Shown here: one piece after another, positions 1 through 8,846 of the stretch
How the letters are laid out: each line of letters opens with the position of its first letter
How positions within the stretch are numbered: position 1 is the first letter of the stretch
Assembly: GCF_900109345.1 (NCBI RefSeq)
Contig: NZ_FNZN01000002.1
Coordinates: forward strand, 372,001-436,000
Reading direction: 5' to 3'
Length of the DNA: 64,000 nt
Source: Maribacter orientalis
Lineage (GTDB): Bacteria > Bacteroidota > Bacteroidia > Flavobacteriales > Flavobacteriaceae
Notes under the pieces: model-generated
The model's database searches: none
Seen by the model: only the letters and a program-made list of their open reading frames with translations
Told to the model about the DNA's origin: nothing
Position numbers and translations under genes: made by a program

Positions 1-1031
1 CTACACCTGCTGTAACTGCGACTACTTACTTTAGAGTTAAAACTGCCGAAGACCCCATAAATGTCAACAACGACTTATGTAATGTTGTTTCTGATGTTTT
101 TGATATTATCGTATTACCTATTCCTGCTGCACCAACCAGCAGCGGAGATGTTACCGTTTGTGAGGGCGAAATAGGTATACTTTCTGTCTCTACACAAAAC
201 ACGTATACCGTTAATTGGTATGATGCCGATACAGGAGGTAATCTAATATTAGCAAATAATCAGAATCTTGAAACCACTAGTGCCGGTATGTATTATGCCG
301 AAACCAATTCTACTGAAATAGAATGTGCCTCTACAACAAGAACTCCCGTCACCCTTACAGTAAACCCGCTACCCGAAGTACCCGATGACACTTTTGCTTT
401 TTTGTGTGAAGACTCATTCATTACCCTTGATGCAGAAGTCGAAAATGTCACTTATTTATGGAATACGGGGGAAACAACTCGACTTATTGATGTTTCAGCT
501 CCTGGTGAATATTCCGTTGTTGTCACCAATATTAATGGGTGTTCGGATAGTCAAAGTTTCATTGTTGAGCAAATAGATTTGCCTAGAATTGAAAGTATAA
601 CTTCTGACGGACCGTCAATTATTGTTTCCACATCAAATGAGGGGAATTTTCAATATTCTTTAGATGGAAACATGTATCAAAATAGTCCTGTTTTTGAAGC
701 TGTAGAAGGTGGCTTTTATACTATTTACGTTCAAGATAATGCCAATTGCGGTGTAGTAACCCAAGATTTTTTCCACTTGGTAATCCCTAAATTTTTCACT
801 CCGAATGGAGATAGGGTAAACGACCTTTTTACACCCGACGGATTAGAAGTTTTTAGCACTATATCTTTTTCCATTTTTGACCGATACGGTAAGCTACTTA
901 AATTCGGAAACTCAAATTCGTCTTCTTGGGATGGTTTTTTTCAAGGAAACCAGATGCCTTCAGATGATTATTGGTTTGTAATTGAGGCAGACACCACACA
1001 ATTTAAAGGTCACTTTAGCCTTAAACGATAA
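1..1031 (+). CDS. Secreted adhesin-like protein, C-terminal part, with T9SS type B sorting domain (5' truncated)
   Basis: The reading frame is open from the window edge (frame starting at base 3), so the first in-window ATG at 288 is not the start. About 340 residues are visible. They look like repeated Ig/PKD-like beta-sandwich units ending in a gliding-motility-type C-terminal domain: FFTPNGDRVNDLF, an IFDRYGK motif and a final SWDG...DDYWFV...KGHFSLKR strand. That is the CHU_C type B signal by which the type 9 secretion system exports a protein across the outer membrane. The passenger is probably a large cell-surface or secreted protein; its function cannot be read from this fragment. It is followed by a 65-base gap and ftsX. 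Confidence 0.85.
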   Translation, partial: TPAVTATTYFRVKTAEDPINVNNDLCNVVSDVFDIIVLPIPAAPTSSGDVTVCEGEIGILSVSTQNTYTVNWYDADTGGNLILANNQNLETTSAGMYYAETNSTEIECASTTRTPVTLTVNPLPEVPDDTFAFLCEDSFITLDAEVENVTYLWNTGETTRLIDVSAPGEYSVVVTNINGCSDSQSFIVEQIDLPRIESITSDGPSIIVSTSNEGNFQYSLDGNMYQNSPVFEAVEGGFYTIYVQDNANCGVVTQDFFHLVIPKFFTPNGDRVNDLFTPDGLEVFSTISFSIFDRYGKLLKFGNSNSSSWDGFFQGNQMPSDDYWFVIEADTTQFKGHFSLKR

Positions 1032-1096
1032 CGGGATGAAATTTTAAGTCCCATTTAACTTTACTTTGCTATTTTTACTGCACTTTTAAGTGCTAT

Positions 1097-1975
1097 ATGG
1101 CTAACTCTTTTGAAAATTATCAGCGACGCAAACTCATCTCATCCTATTTTTCAGTGGTATTGAGTATTGCCTTGGTTTTATTCCTATTAGGAATTTTAGG
1201 TCTATTGGTGTTGAATACCAAAAAAATGGCTGATCGATCCAAAGAACAGATTACTATTTCTGTCTTTTTAAAGGATAACACCAAAGAAATCGAAATAGAA
1301 CAATTACAAAAGACACTCGCTATGTCTGAATATACCAAATCATCTATTTATGTTTCTAAAGAAGAAGCAGCCAAGCAACATAGCGAAGAAATAGGAGAAG
1401 ATTTTGTAGATTATTTAGGATATAATCCGCTTAAAAACTCTATTGACGTAAAATTGAATGCAGATTTCGTTACCGCGGAAAAGGTAGAAGAAATTGCGGC
1501 TACACTTTCAGAAAAAGGATTCGTTGATGAGGTAAGTTATGATAAAGTGTTAGTGAGCATGGTTGCTAAAAGTGTGGAAACCATTGGCTTTTGGATTTTA
1601 GTTGCCAGTGCCATATTCACTTTTATTGCCGTTTTATTGATTAACAGCTCTATTCGACTTTCAATATACTCCAAACGATTTATTATTAAAACCATGCAAA
1701 TGGTAGGAGCGACCAAAACCTTTATTAGAAAACCATTTATATTGCAAAATATAAAATTGGGAATGATCGGGGCAGCAATAGCATTATTAGCCATTAGTGG
1801 TGTGGTTTATTACGTAAATACTAATTTTCAAGATTTAGGGCTGTTTGATGAGCCTTATATTCTTGTAATCTTATTTGTAAGCGTTTTTCTATTGGGCATA
1901 CTTATTTCGTTCATTAGCACCTATTTTGCTACCCAACGCTTTCTAAATCTTAGAACCGACGAATTATATTATTAA
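1097..1975 (+). CDS. ftsX: Cell division protein FtsX (ABC permease-like)
   Basis: The 292-residue protein has the FtsX layout: a cytoplasmic N-terminus, one membrane segment (about residues 18-40), an extracytoplasmic domain (about 45-155) beginning with the ITISVFLKD strand, then three more membrane segments with the MQMVGAT motif typical of FtsX/MacB permeases near residue 200. FtsX with the ATPase FtsE relays a signal from the divisome to peptidoglycan hydrolases. No ftsE lies beside it; in this phylum the two are commonly unlinked (general knowledge). It begins a same-strand run (ftsX, DUF3098, uppP, truB) with gaps of 0-9 bases, so co-transcription is likely. Confidence 0.93.
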   Translation: MANSFENYQRRKLISSYFSVVLSIALVLFLLGILGLLVLNTKKMADRSKEQITISVFLKDNTKEIEIEQLQKTLAMSEYTKSSIYVSKEEAAKQHSEEIGEDFVDYLGYNPLKNSIDVKLNADFVTAEKVEEIAATLSEKGFVDEVSYDKVLVSMVAKSVETIGFWILVASAIFTFIAVLLINSSIRLSIYSKRFIIKTMQMVGATKTFIRKPFILQNIKLGMIGAAIALLAISGVVYYVNTNFQDLGLFDEPYILVILFVSVFLLGILISFISTYFATQRFLNLRTDELYY

Positions 1976-1984
1976 ATTTGCGCC

Positions 1985-2245
1985 ATGAGTAAAAACAATA
2001 AAGCAGAACAGCAAACCAAGCAAGAGTTTATTTTTCAGAAGAAGAATTATACGTTCATGTTCATAGGACTTGCCTTTATCGCCTTAGGTTTTATATTAAT
2101 GAGCGGGGGTGGTAGTGACGATCCTAATGTTTTTAACCCCGAAATTTACAACTTTAGAAGAATTCGATTAGCACCTACCTTGGTACTAATAGGGCTAGGA
2201 ATTGAAATCTATGCCATTTTATTAAACCCACACTCAAAAAAATAA
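1985..2245 (+). CDS. DUF3098 family small membrane protein
   Basis: An 86-residue protein with a polar N-terminus rich in Lys/Gln and two predicted membrane segments (about residues 22-42 and 62-80) separated by a loop with GGGSDDPNVFNPEIYNFRR. This size, topology and the NPEIYnFRRi motif match the DUF3098 family, which is found in Bacteroidota between ftsX and uppP. It starts 9 bases after ftsX and ends 6 bases before uppP. Its function is unknown; the conserved position suggests a link to division or envelope synthesis (inference). Confidence 0.85.
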   Translation: MSKNNKAEQQTKQEFIFQKKNYTFMFIGLAFIALGFILMSGGGSDDPNVFNPEIYNFRRIRLAPTLVLIGLGIEIYAILLNPHSKK

Positions 2246-2251
2246 GTTCAT

Positions 2252-3046
2252 TTGAATATACTTGAAGCAATAGTGCTTGCCATAATTGAGGGCATTACTG
2301 AATATTTACCGGTGTCATCAACTGGCCACATGATCATCACTTCCTCGTTTTTCGGAATTGCACAGGAAGATTTCACCAAACTTTTCACAATCGTTATTCA
2401 ATTGGGTACTATATTATCTGTAGTAGTCCTTTATTTCAAACGCTTTTTTCAAAGCATCGATTTTTACTTAAAATTATTGGTAGCCTTTATTCCTGCAGTA
2501 ATTTTGGGATTATTGCTAAGTGATTTTATTGACTCCCTACTTGAGAATCCTATTACCGTAGCGGTGTCTCTCGTAATTGGTGGTTTTATTCTTTTAAAAG
2601 TTGACGATTGGTTTACTTATGGTGAAGAAGATGAGGTGAAATTAGTTTCTTACAGTACAGCATTAAAAATTGGATTTTTTCAATGTTTAGCCATGATTCC
2701 TGGTGTCTCTAGAAGTGGTGCAAGTATTGTTGGCGGTATGTCGCAAAAACTATCCAGAACAGCGGCAGCGGAATTTTCGTTTTTCTTAGCGGTACCTACC
2801 ATGTTGGGTGCAACTATAAAAAAGAGCTACGATTACTATACAGATGGTTTCACGTTAACTGATGACCAAGTAAACTTACTTATCATAGGTAATGTTGTTG
2901 GATTTTTAGTAGCACTATTAGCTATCAAGACCTTTATAGGCTACCTAAGCAAACATGGATTTAAGATGTTCGGTTATTACAGAATTATTATTGGTTTTAT
3001 TATTCTTGTAATACACTTTTTTATACAACCCCTAACTGTTATTTAA
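2252..3046 (+). CDS. uppP: Undecaprenyl-diphosphatase UppP (BacA)
   Basis: This integral membrane phosphatase recycles undecaprenyl pyrophosphate to the monophosphate carrier used for peptidoglycan and other envelope polymers. The 264 residues carry both family signatures: [14 protein letters not shown] near the N-terminus and PGVSRSGAS around residue 151, with about seven to eight hydrophobic segments. The start is a TTG at 2252; it gives the expected N-terminus [14 protein letters not shown] and no upstream ATG would. The stop codon at 3046 abuts the GTG of truB directly, so the two are surely translated from one message. Confidence 0.96.
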   Translation: MNILEAIVLAIIEGITEYLPVSSTGHMIITSSFFGIAQEDFTKLFTIVIQLGTILSVVVLYFKRFFQSIDFYLKLLVAFIPAVILGLLLSDFIDSLLENPITVAVSLVIGGFILLKVDDWFTYGEEDEVKLVSYSTALKIGFFQCLAMIPGVSRSGASIVGGMSQKLSRTAAAEFSFFLAVPTMLGATIKKSYDYYTDGFTLTDDQVNLLIIGNVVGFLVALLAIKTFIGYLSKHGFKMFGYYRIIIGFIILVIHFFIQPLTVI

Positions 3047-3751
3047 GTGACCAAAGAAGATTTTTTAAATGGTCAGTTATTATTGATCGACAAACCCTTG
3101 GGATGGTCATCATTTCAAGCAGTCAATAAATTAAAATGGGCGATTAGAAAGAAGTTCAGTTTAAAGAAATTTAAAATTGGCCATGCAGGAACTCTAGATC
3201 CATTAGCAACTGGTTTGTTAGTGATTTGTACAGGTAAATTCACAAAGAAAATTACAGAATATCAAGGTCAAGAGAAAGAATACACAGGTGTATTTACTTT
3301 AGGCGCTACCACGCCCTCGTACGACCTAGAAACAGAAATCAACGAAACATTTTCAACTGATCACATCACTCCAGATTTAATTCAAACAACCACTGCTCAA
3401 TTTATTGGTGAAATAGAACAAGCACCTCCTGTGTTTTCAGCCATAAAAAAAGATGGAAAGCGATTATATGAATTCGCACGCGAAGGTAAGGCTGTCGATA
3501 TCCCGAAAAGAAAAGTTTCAGTAAGTACTTTTGAAATTACTGAAATCGACAACTTAAATGTTCACTTTAGAATTGCTTGTAGCAAGGGTACGTATATACG
3601 TTCTATTGCCAATGATTTTGGGGAAGCCCTTAATTCTGGAGCACATTTAACATCGCTAAGAAGAACCAAAATAGGTGATTTTAACGTAGATATAGCTGAA
3701 GACCCTTTGGTCTTTGCAGATACTTTATTAGGGCCTCAAGTAAACGAGTAA
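3047..3751 (+). CDS. truB: tRNA pseudouridine(55) synthase TruB
   Basis: TruB converts U55 in the T-loop of tRNAs to pseudouridine. The 234-residue product shows LLIDKPLGWSSF and GHAGTLDPLATGLL, in which Asp51 is the catalytic nucleophile, then the KEYTG and CSKGTYIRS blocks of the family. It begins with GTG at 3047, immediately after the uppP stop codon. Its length fits bacterial TruB forms without a C-terminal PUA domain. It is the last member of the ftsX-uppP-truB run. Confidence 0.96.
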   Translation: MTKEDFLNGQLLLIDKPLGWSSFQAVNKLKWAIRKKFSLKKFKIGHAGTLDPLATGLLVICTGKFTKKITEYQGQEKEYTGVFTLGATTPSYDLETEINETFSTDHITPDLIQTTTAQFIGEIEQAPPVFSAIKKDGKRLYEFAREGKAVDIPKRKVSVSTFEITEIDNLNVHFRIACSKGTYIRSIANDFGEALNSGAHLTSLRRTKIGDFNVDIAEDPLVFADTLLGPQVNE

Positions 3752-3816
3752 ACAAATAAAAGTTTACGTTATATCGATTCCCTAAAATATTTTAGTATTA
3801 TTAAGGTTATATAACC

Positions 3817-4545
3817 ATGAATCTGAATCGACAACAATTATCATTATTAATCACCTTCTTTAGCATGTCTATAGTGGTGTTGATACTTTATGGTATTCAG
3901 TTGGGCGGCGAAGAAGTGACCGAAGATGATTATGTGGTTGAAATGGTAATGGATACTGAAATTTTGGAAGAAATTTTAGAGGAAGAAAACGCCAAAGAAG
4001 ACCAAGCAAACGCTGACCCTATTAAAAGTCATTTAGCATTCAACGAAACTGCAAAACCTAGTTATGGTAATCCTGAACCTTTACAAACTTTAGAAGAGTT
4101 GATGGAGGAACGCAGTGAAATGAGCGATGCAGATCCATCGGAAAATGCGATTTCTGACACTGGGTATGCTGAAAGAGTCAAAGCATTGGCAAAAAAGAGA
4201 GAAGAAAAGAAACAACTTTTAGGAGAAAAAGAAGCTCAAAAGAAAGAGTTCACTAACAATCTTGCTGCTAGAAGAACTTCAGTATCCTATTCTTTGGTAG
4301 ATAGAAATAATTACAAATTACCACCTCCGATTTACACTTGTATTGAAGGCGGAAAAGTCGTCATTAATATTGAAGTGAATGCTTTAGGATATGTTACAGA
4401 AGCTGATTTCAATGAAAAAAGCTCTGGCACTTCTAATGGATGTCTTGTTGAAAACGCCATTGCCTATGCACTTAAAGCAAGATTCAATTCTTCCGAGAAA
4501 GAATCTCAAAAAGGCACTATTACTTACCTATTTCAAGGGAAGTAA
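3817..4545 (+). CDS. Membrane-anchored protein with TonB-like C-terminal domain
   Basis: The 242-residue protein has a short cytoplasmic N-terminus, one membrane helix (about residues 10-29), an acidic and then charged coiled-coil linker (about 60-150) and a C-terminal domain of about 75 residues starting near GGKVVINIEVNALGYVTEADF. That beta-alpha-beta pattern resembles the TonB C-terminal fold, although the linker is Glu/Lys-rich rather than Pro-rich. It could energise an outer membrane receptor or be a TonB-like structural protein. The last 18 bases overlap the convergent thioredoxin-like gene. Confidence 0.6.
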   Translation: MNLNRQQLSLLITFFSMSIVVLILYGIQLGGEEVTEDDYVVEMVMDTEILEEILEEENAKEDQANADPIKSHLAFNETAKPSYGNPEPLQTLEELMEERSEMSDADPSENAISDTGYAERVKALAKKREEKKQLLGEKEAQKKEFTNNLAARRTSVSYSLVDRNNYKLPPPIYTCIEGGKVVINIEVNALGYVTEADFNEKSSGTSNGCLVENAIAYALKARFNSSEKESQKGTITYLFQGK

Positions 4546-5127
4546 GCGCAATATATCTTGCAACACACTTTGCCCTTTATCTTTATTATAAAACACCTGT
4601 AAGTCTTGCTTAAATTCTGGAGTTAATGCACCATGCTTATCTTTAAATGACTCAACCATTTGTGTGGCATTAATAGATCTAGGACCCCATGTTGCAACTA
4701 CAGATTCTTCTTCATTAATTGCAATAAGTTTAGGTATAGACATAGACCCGTTTGTAAGAAATTGATTCATAACTTCTAAATTCTCATCACGAAGAATTAG
4801 AGACAATGAGATATTAGGATTTAATTCTGTTATTTTATGCATAACCGGTAATGCCGGAGCTGCATCGCCACACCAACTTTCAGTTAGCACCACCCAATCA
4901 ATATTTTGTTTTATCGATTTTATTTTAGCAACGGCCTCTTCGCTAAACTTTAAGGTTTTGTCCCACCTTCGCATACGGCTATTATTTAACTGGGTATACT
5001 GTGCTAACACTTCTGTTTGTACTGGGCCTGTTGATTCTCCCTTTTCTGACAAATCAGAGACCAATTTTCTATATTCTAGATAGGTATAACTATTTTCTAA
5101 ACTTTGCTCAATCACTTTATCCATCAA
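4528..5127 (-). CDS. Thioredoxin-like protein with a single-cysteine active site
   Basis: The 199-residue soluble protein has an N-terminal helical region of about 75 residues and then a thioredoxin fold. The position of the CxxC redox motif reads WVVLTESWCGDAAP, so only the first cysteine is kept (C-G-D-A). A cis-Pro loop is visible in MSIPKLI. This arrangement is common in the Thioredoxin_9-like family of Bacteroidota and argues against a simple disulfide reductase. There is no signal peptide. It lies downstream of the yitT gene on the same strand, 61 bases away, and its 3' end overlaps the convergent TonB-like gene by 18 bases. Confidence 0.75.
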   Translation of the reverse strand: MMDKVIEQSLENSYTYLEYRKLVSDLSEKGESTGPVQTEVLAQYTQLNNSRMRRWDKTLKFSEEAVAKIKSIKQNIDWVVLTESWCGDAAPALPVMHKITELNPNISLSLILRDENLEVMNQFLTNGSMSIPKLIAINEEESVVATWGPRSINATQMVESFKDKHGALTPEFKQDLQVFYNKDKGQSVLQDILRLLPLK

Positions 5128-5188
5128 TATTACTATTACTGGTTATTCATACTAAACGATGCCATTAGTAGTGCTAAAATTAGATTAC

Positions 5189-6067
5189 TTACAAAGTGCG
5201 TTTCTTAATCATGCCACCACGCGTATCGTTAATTTTACCCATTACTACGAAAGCCTTTGGGTCTATTTTATTGATTTCAATATTAAGACGACGAATTTCT
5301 AGACGAGTTATCACTGTATATATCACATCATATTCTCTATGTGAACCCTGTTTACCATACCCGCCTTTAGCTTTATATATGGTTAATCCACGACCTAGTT
5401 TGTCGATAATCATACGCCTTATTTCTTCGCTAGAGTCTGATATGATGGTTACCCCTGTATATTCTTCAATACCTTCAATAACAAAATCTAAGGTTTTGGA
5501 TGCAGATAAATAAGTCAGCATAGAATACAAAGCTGTTTCTAAAGACAACATATATGCCGCTGCTGAAAAAACTAAAATATTCACTAATATTATGATATCG
5601 CCAATGGTAGTCCCCAATTTACGACTTAGATAAATTGCCAAAACTTCAGTTCCATCAAGCACACTACCTCCTCTAACCGACAATCCTATTCCTGCACCAA
5701 GAAAGAAACCACCAAATACAGAAACCAAAAGTTTGTCTTGGGTTACCTCAGGAAATTTCACAAATGCCAGAACCAAGGCGAGACCTAAAATCGCCAAACC
5801 AGTTTTCAAAGCAAATATTTTTCCTATCACCCTATACCCTAAAAACACAAAAGGAATATTCACTAAGATTATTAATATGTACAAAGGTATATCTGCAGTT
5901 TCGGCTATCAACAGAGAAATACCAGTAGCACCACCATCAATAAAGCTATTAGGAAATAAAAAACTTTCTAAACCAAAAGCAGCGGCAAAAATACCTGTTA
6001 CAATAAAAAAAGTATCCTTAGCGAGTAACCTATAGTCTACTTGCTCAATTACCTTATGTGGTCGCAT
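5189..6067 (-). CDS. YitT family membrane protein
   Basis: The 292-residue protein has a hydrophobic N-terminal half with about five to six membrane segments, including the LFPNSFIDGGATGISLL motif and GGSVLDGTEVLAI, followed by a cytoplasmic C-terminal domain (about residues 205-290) with GYGKQGSHREYDVIYTV and KAFVVMG. This is the YitT membrane domain plus DUF2179 architecture. The family is widespread but its transported substrate is not established. It lies just downstream of the tolC-like gene (20-base gap) but has no obvious functional tie to that exporter. Confidence 0.88.
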   Translation of the reverse strand: MRPHKVIEQVDYRLLAKDTFFIVTGIFAAAFGLESFLFPNSFIDGGATGISLLIAETADIPLYILIILVNIPFVFLGYRVIGKIFALKTGLAILGLALVLAFVKFPEVTQDKLLVSVFGGFFLGAGIGLSVRGGSVLDGTEVLAIYLSRKLGTTIGDIIILVNILVFSAAAYMLSLETALYSMLTYLSASKTLDFVIEGIEEYTGVTIISDSSEEIRRMIIDKLGRGLTIYKAKGGYGKQGSHREYDVIYTVITRLEIRRLNIEINKIDPKAFVVMGKINDTRGGMIKKRTL

Positions 6068-6087
6068 ACATTATTTCCTTGTACTAT

Positions 6088-7491
6088 TTATAAATTTTCT
6101 GGATTGACGGCCAAACTATTGAACAGCTTCGCCTTAGCGGTAAAATATTTGTTCTCTACTTGGTTCTGCTTTAAAACGGCATCTATTAGTTTACTTTCCC
6201 TAGAATTAATTAAAAAAAGCGAACTTTCCCCGAAGCTAAATTTTCTCTCCTCAGCAGCCAATAAAGCAGCATAACTAGAAACAATATCATCAATCAGTAT
6301 ATTTTGATTTTCGAAAGAGTCAAGTTCATTATAAATGGCTATTATTTTATTCTGAATCTGAACCTCAGCATTATCTAGCTCGAATTCTGCATCTCTCAAT
6401 TTCAATTTCGCCAATTTTAAATCTCCTCGTTCCTTTCGAAGAAACAGTGGCAGTTCAAAATTCAGTCCGCCCTTATAGTTCTGGGATTCAAACGAATCAA
6501 AACCATCTGGAGAATCAGTGATGAAATTATACTCTACGTCTATTCTTGGTAGCAATTTATTGGTCTTTAATCGTTTGTCTACAACCAAGCCATCTATCTT
6601 ATATCCTAAAGATTTTAACTTAGGATGATTCTCAAGAGAAAAACTATCTAACGGTTTACCTAAAATCTCTAATGATTGATCAATTTCAGCATCTAAGGAT
6701 AGGTCTGGCACCACATAGGGTTGCAATTCCATTGGAATATTGTCGCCCATCCATAGATAGTTGGAAAGATCTAACCGAGCATTCTGCAAGGTTACTTTAG
6801 CCTGCTCCATTTCTAATGCTCTATTCTGTACCGCTATCTTCGCTTCTACCGTATCAATAGCAGCAACTTCACCTGCCGCAGCACTACGGCCAACACCCTT
6901 AAGCCTTACTTTCGCATTTTTCAAAAAATCATTGAAAACCTGACTATTGCGATACGCTTGTAGCCAATTAAAGTAGGCTAAAGAAGCATCGAACAATATC
7001 TGATTTACCAATAGATCCCTATCGGCCTTAGATTGTTCCCTGAAAAATTTAGCTTTTTTTACGGTGGCCATTCGCTCATTCATCCAAGAACCACGACCTA
7101 GTGAAAGTGACACACCAGCACTATACAGCCCGTCATCAGGCACATTACGCTCAGCATTTACATATTCACCCGAGTATTGCTCAAAATTTCCTTTAAATTC
7201 AATACCATACCATGTTGGTATTTTAAAAGTTGTGTTGAGTAAATCGTAATATTCTGTTCCCTTAAATTCTTTGGTGGAATAATCGACTGCAACTTTTGGG
7301 TCAAAACCACCTCTTGCCCTCATAAGGTTTGCTTGACCTACACTCAAAACCATCTCAGCTTGTTTGGCTATAGGATGATACTTTTTCACATACCCCAAAT
7401 ACTCCCGAAAATTCAATTGAATAGAATCGGTGTTTTGAGCACTGGTTAATAAACCAACAGAAAAACAAAACAGAAAAATAGTTTTTCGCAT
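6088..7491 (-). CDS. TolC family outer membrane efflux protein
   Basis: The 467-residue precursor has a signal peptide (MRKTIFLFCFSVGLLTSAQ) and the long amphipathic helices of TolC-type trimeric channels, with the internal duplication suggested by two similar helical halves and a LARAR-like pattern in AQAEMVLSVGQANLMRARGGFDPKV. It should form the outer membrane exit duct of the exporter encoded upstream. Its start lies 3 bases after the stop of the HlyD-like gene, and hlyD in turn overlaps the ABC gene, so tetR-ABC-hlyD-tolC form one operon on the minus strand. Confidence 0.88.
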   Translation of the reverse strand: MRKTIFLFCFSVGLLTSAQNTDSIQLNFREYLGYVKKYHPIAKQAEMVLSVGQANLMRARGGFDPKVAVDYSTKEFKGTEYYDLLNTTFKIPTWYGIEFKGNFEQYSGEYVNAERNVPDDGLYSAGVSLSLGRGSWMNERMATVKKAKFFREQSKADRDLLVNQILFDASLAYFNWLQAYRNSQVFNDFLKNAKVRLKGVGRSAAAGEVAAIDTVEAKIAVQNRALEMEQAKVTLQNARLDLSNYLWMGDNIPMELQPYVVPDLSLDAEIDQSLEILGKPLDSFSLENHPKLKSLGYKIDGLVVDKRLKTNKLLPRIDVEYNFITDSPDGFDSFESQNYKGGLNFELPLFLRKERGDLKLAKLKLRDAEFELDNAEVQIQNKIIAIYNELDSFENQNILIDDIVSSYAALLAAEERKFSFGESSLFLINSRESKLIDAVLKQNQVENKYFTAKAKLFNSLAVNPENL

Positions 7492-7493
7492 CT

Positions 7494-8846
7494 TTATTGC
7501 TTTACAGGTTTACCTTGAGCACCTTCTGGTTGGTAATAATTAGGGGGAAAGCCATTTAACTGCCTCCATAACTCGTACCAAATTGGCACATCTTCCAATA
7601 ACGCAATGGTATTGGCGCCAGAGCCTACACGCAGCGCACTGGGCCACGGCTGGTCTTTTTGATCTGGTGATAATAAAACTCTATACTTTCCATTCGGATT
7701 TATAAACGTTTCAATCGCCACAACCTCACCTGCATAAGTACCATAAGAAACATTTGGCCAACCACTAAATATGATTGCTGGCCAACCATCGAATTGAATT
7801 CTTACTTTTTCACCCAAATGTATTAGCGGTAAATCAATCGGACTCACAAAAGTCTCAACTGCCATGTCATAATCTGCTGGCATAATTCCTACTAATGGCG
7901 TGCCTTCTTTAAAAGTTTCACCAATACCTGCGGTAATTACCTTATTGATATATCCATTTTGAGGTGCTCTAATATAGTGTAGCTCATTACGCATTTGGTA
8001 ATTGGTATAGTCATTTTCTAATTTACTTACTTGTGCTTCTGAGTCATACTGATTTGACATTGCCGTAAACTTATCGCTTTGGGCTTTTGAGATTTTATCT
8101 GTGTAAGATGCTTGAACACGATTAATTTCTACTTCAGCATTAATAATCTCATTTTTGGCCGCTAGCAATTTATTTTCTTGCGATAGTAATTTAGCCTGCG
8201 TTTCTTGAAGCTTTAACCTTTTCTCTTCTACATCAGTCACCGCTTTAAGCCCTTCACTTTCCAATTGTGCGGTTCGCTCATATTGGCGCTCTGCAATTTT
8301 AATATTCGTTTTTGCCGCTTCAAAGTCAATACTATCACTCTGAGCTTTCAACTTTGATTGTAATAATTTGTTTTTGGCCTGCTCAAGTTTTAACCTTTTT
8401 TCCTTAAAAAGTGCTGCAACCTGATTATCTAATGACTTCACCTTTTCCCCATAAGACACTACTGATGAACTTTTTGACTTCAATTGTTCACCGGTACGCT
8501 CTACCAAATTAGGGTCAAAATACTCTGACTTAATTTCTGATATAAACAGAATAGTATCACCCTTTTTAACATAATCGCCTTCTCTAACGAACCATTGCTC
8601 TATTCTGCCAGGTATTTGAGATTGAATCGTTTGTGGTCGTTGCCCTGGAGTTAAAGTAGTCAAGAACCCTCTAGAATTGATAGTTTGAGTCCAAGGTAGA
8701 AACAGAACAATGACACCTACCACTGCGAAAGCGAATAAAAAGCGATTAAAATGTTTGTAATGCCTTTTGTGGTCAACTTTTTGAACGGATTTAAAACGCT
8801 CTAAAGAAACTTTTTCATTCAGTTTTTTATGAGATATATTAAGCAT
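7494..8846 (-). CDS. HlyD family membrane fusion (periplasmic adaptor) protein
   Basis: The 450-residue protein has a cytoplasmic N-terminus of about 35 residues, one membrane helix (about 36-53), a lipoyl-type beta strand (GRIEQWFVREGDYVKKGDTI, about 90-110), a long coiled-coil hairpin (about 115-290) and the second lipoyl half (YIRAPQNGYINKV), followed by a beta-barrel domain. This is the adaptor that joins an inner membrane transporter to TolC. The start overlaps the end of the ABC transporter gene by 8 bases. The C-terminus has an unusual NGFPPNYYQPEGAQG tail. Confidence 0.9.
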   Translation of the reverse strand: MLNISHKKLNEKVSLERFKSVQKVDHKRHYKHFNRFLFAFAVVGVIVLFLPWTQTINSRGFLTTLTPGQRPQTIQSQIPGRIEQWFVREGDYVKKGDTILFISEIKSEYFDPNLVERTGEQLKSKSSSVVSYGEKVKSLDNQVAALFKEKRLKLEQAKNKLLQSKLKAQSDSIDFEAAKTNIKIAERQYERTAQLESEGLKAVTDVEEKRLKLQETQAKLLSQENKLLAAKNEIINAEVEINRVQASYTDKISKAQSDKFTAMSNQYDSEAQVSKLENDYTNYQMRNELHYIRAPQNGYINKVITAGIGETFKEGTPLVGIMPADYDMAVETFVSPIDLPLIHLGEKVRIQFDGWPAIIFSGWPNVSYGTYAGEVVAIETFINPNGKYRVLLSPDQKDQPWPSALRVGSGANTIALLEDVPIWYELWRQLNGFPPNYYQPEGAQGKPVKQ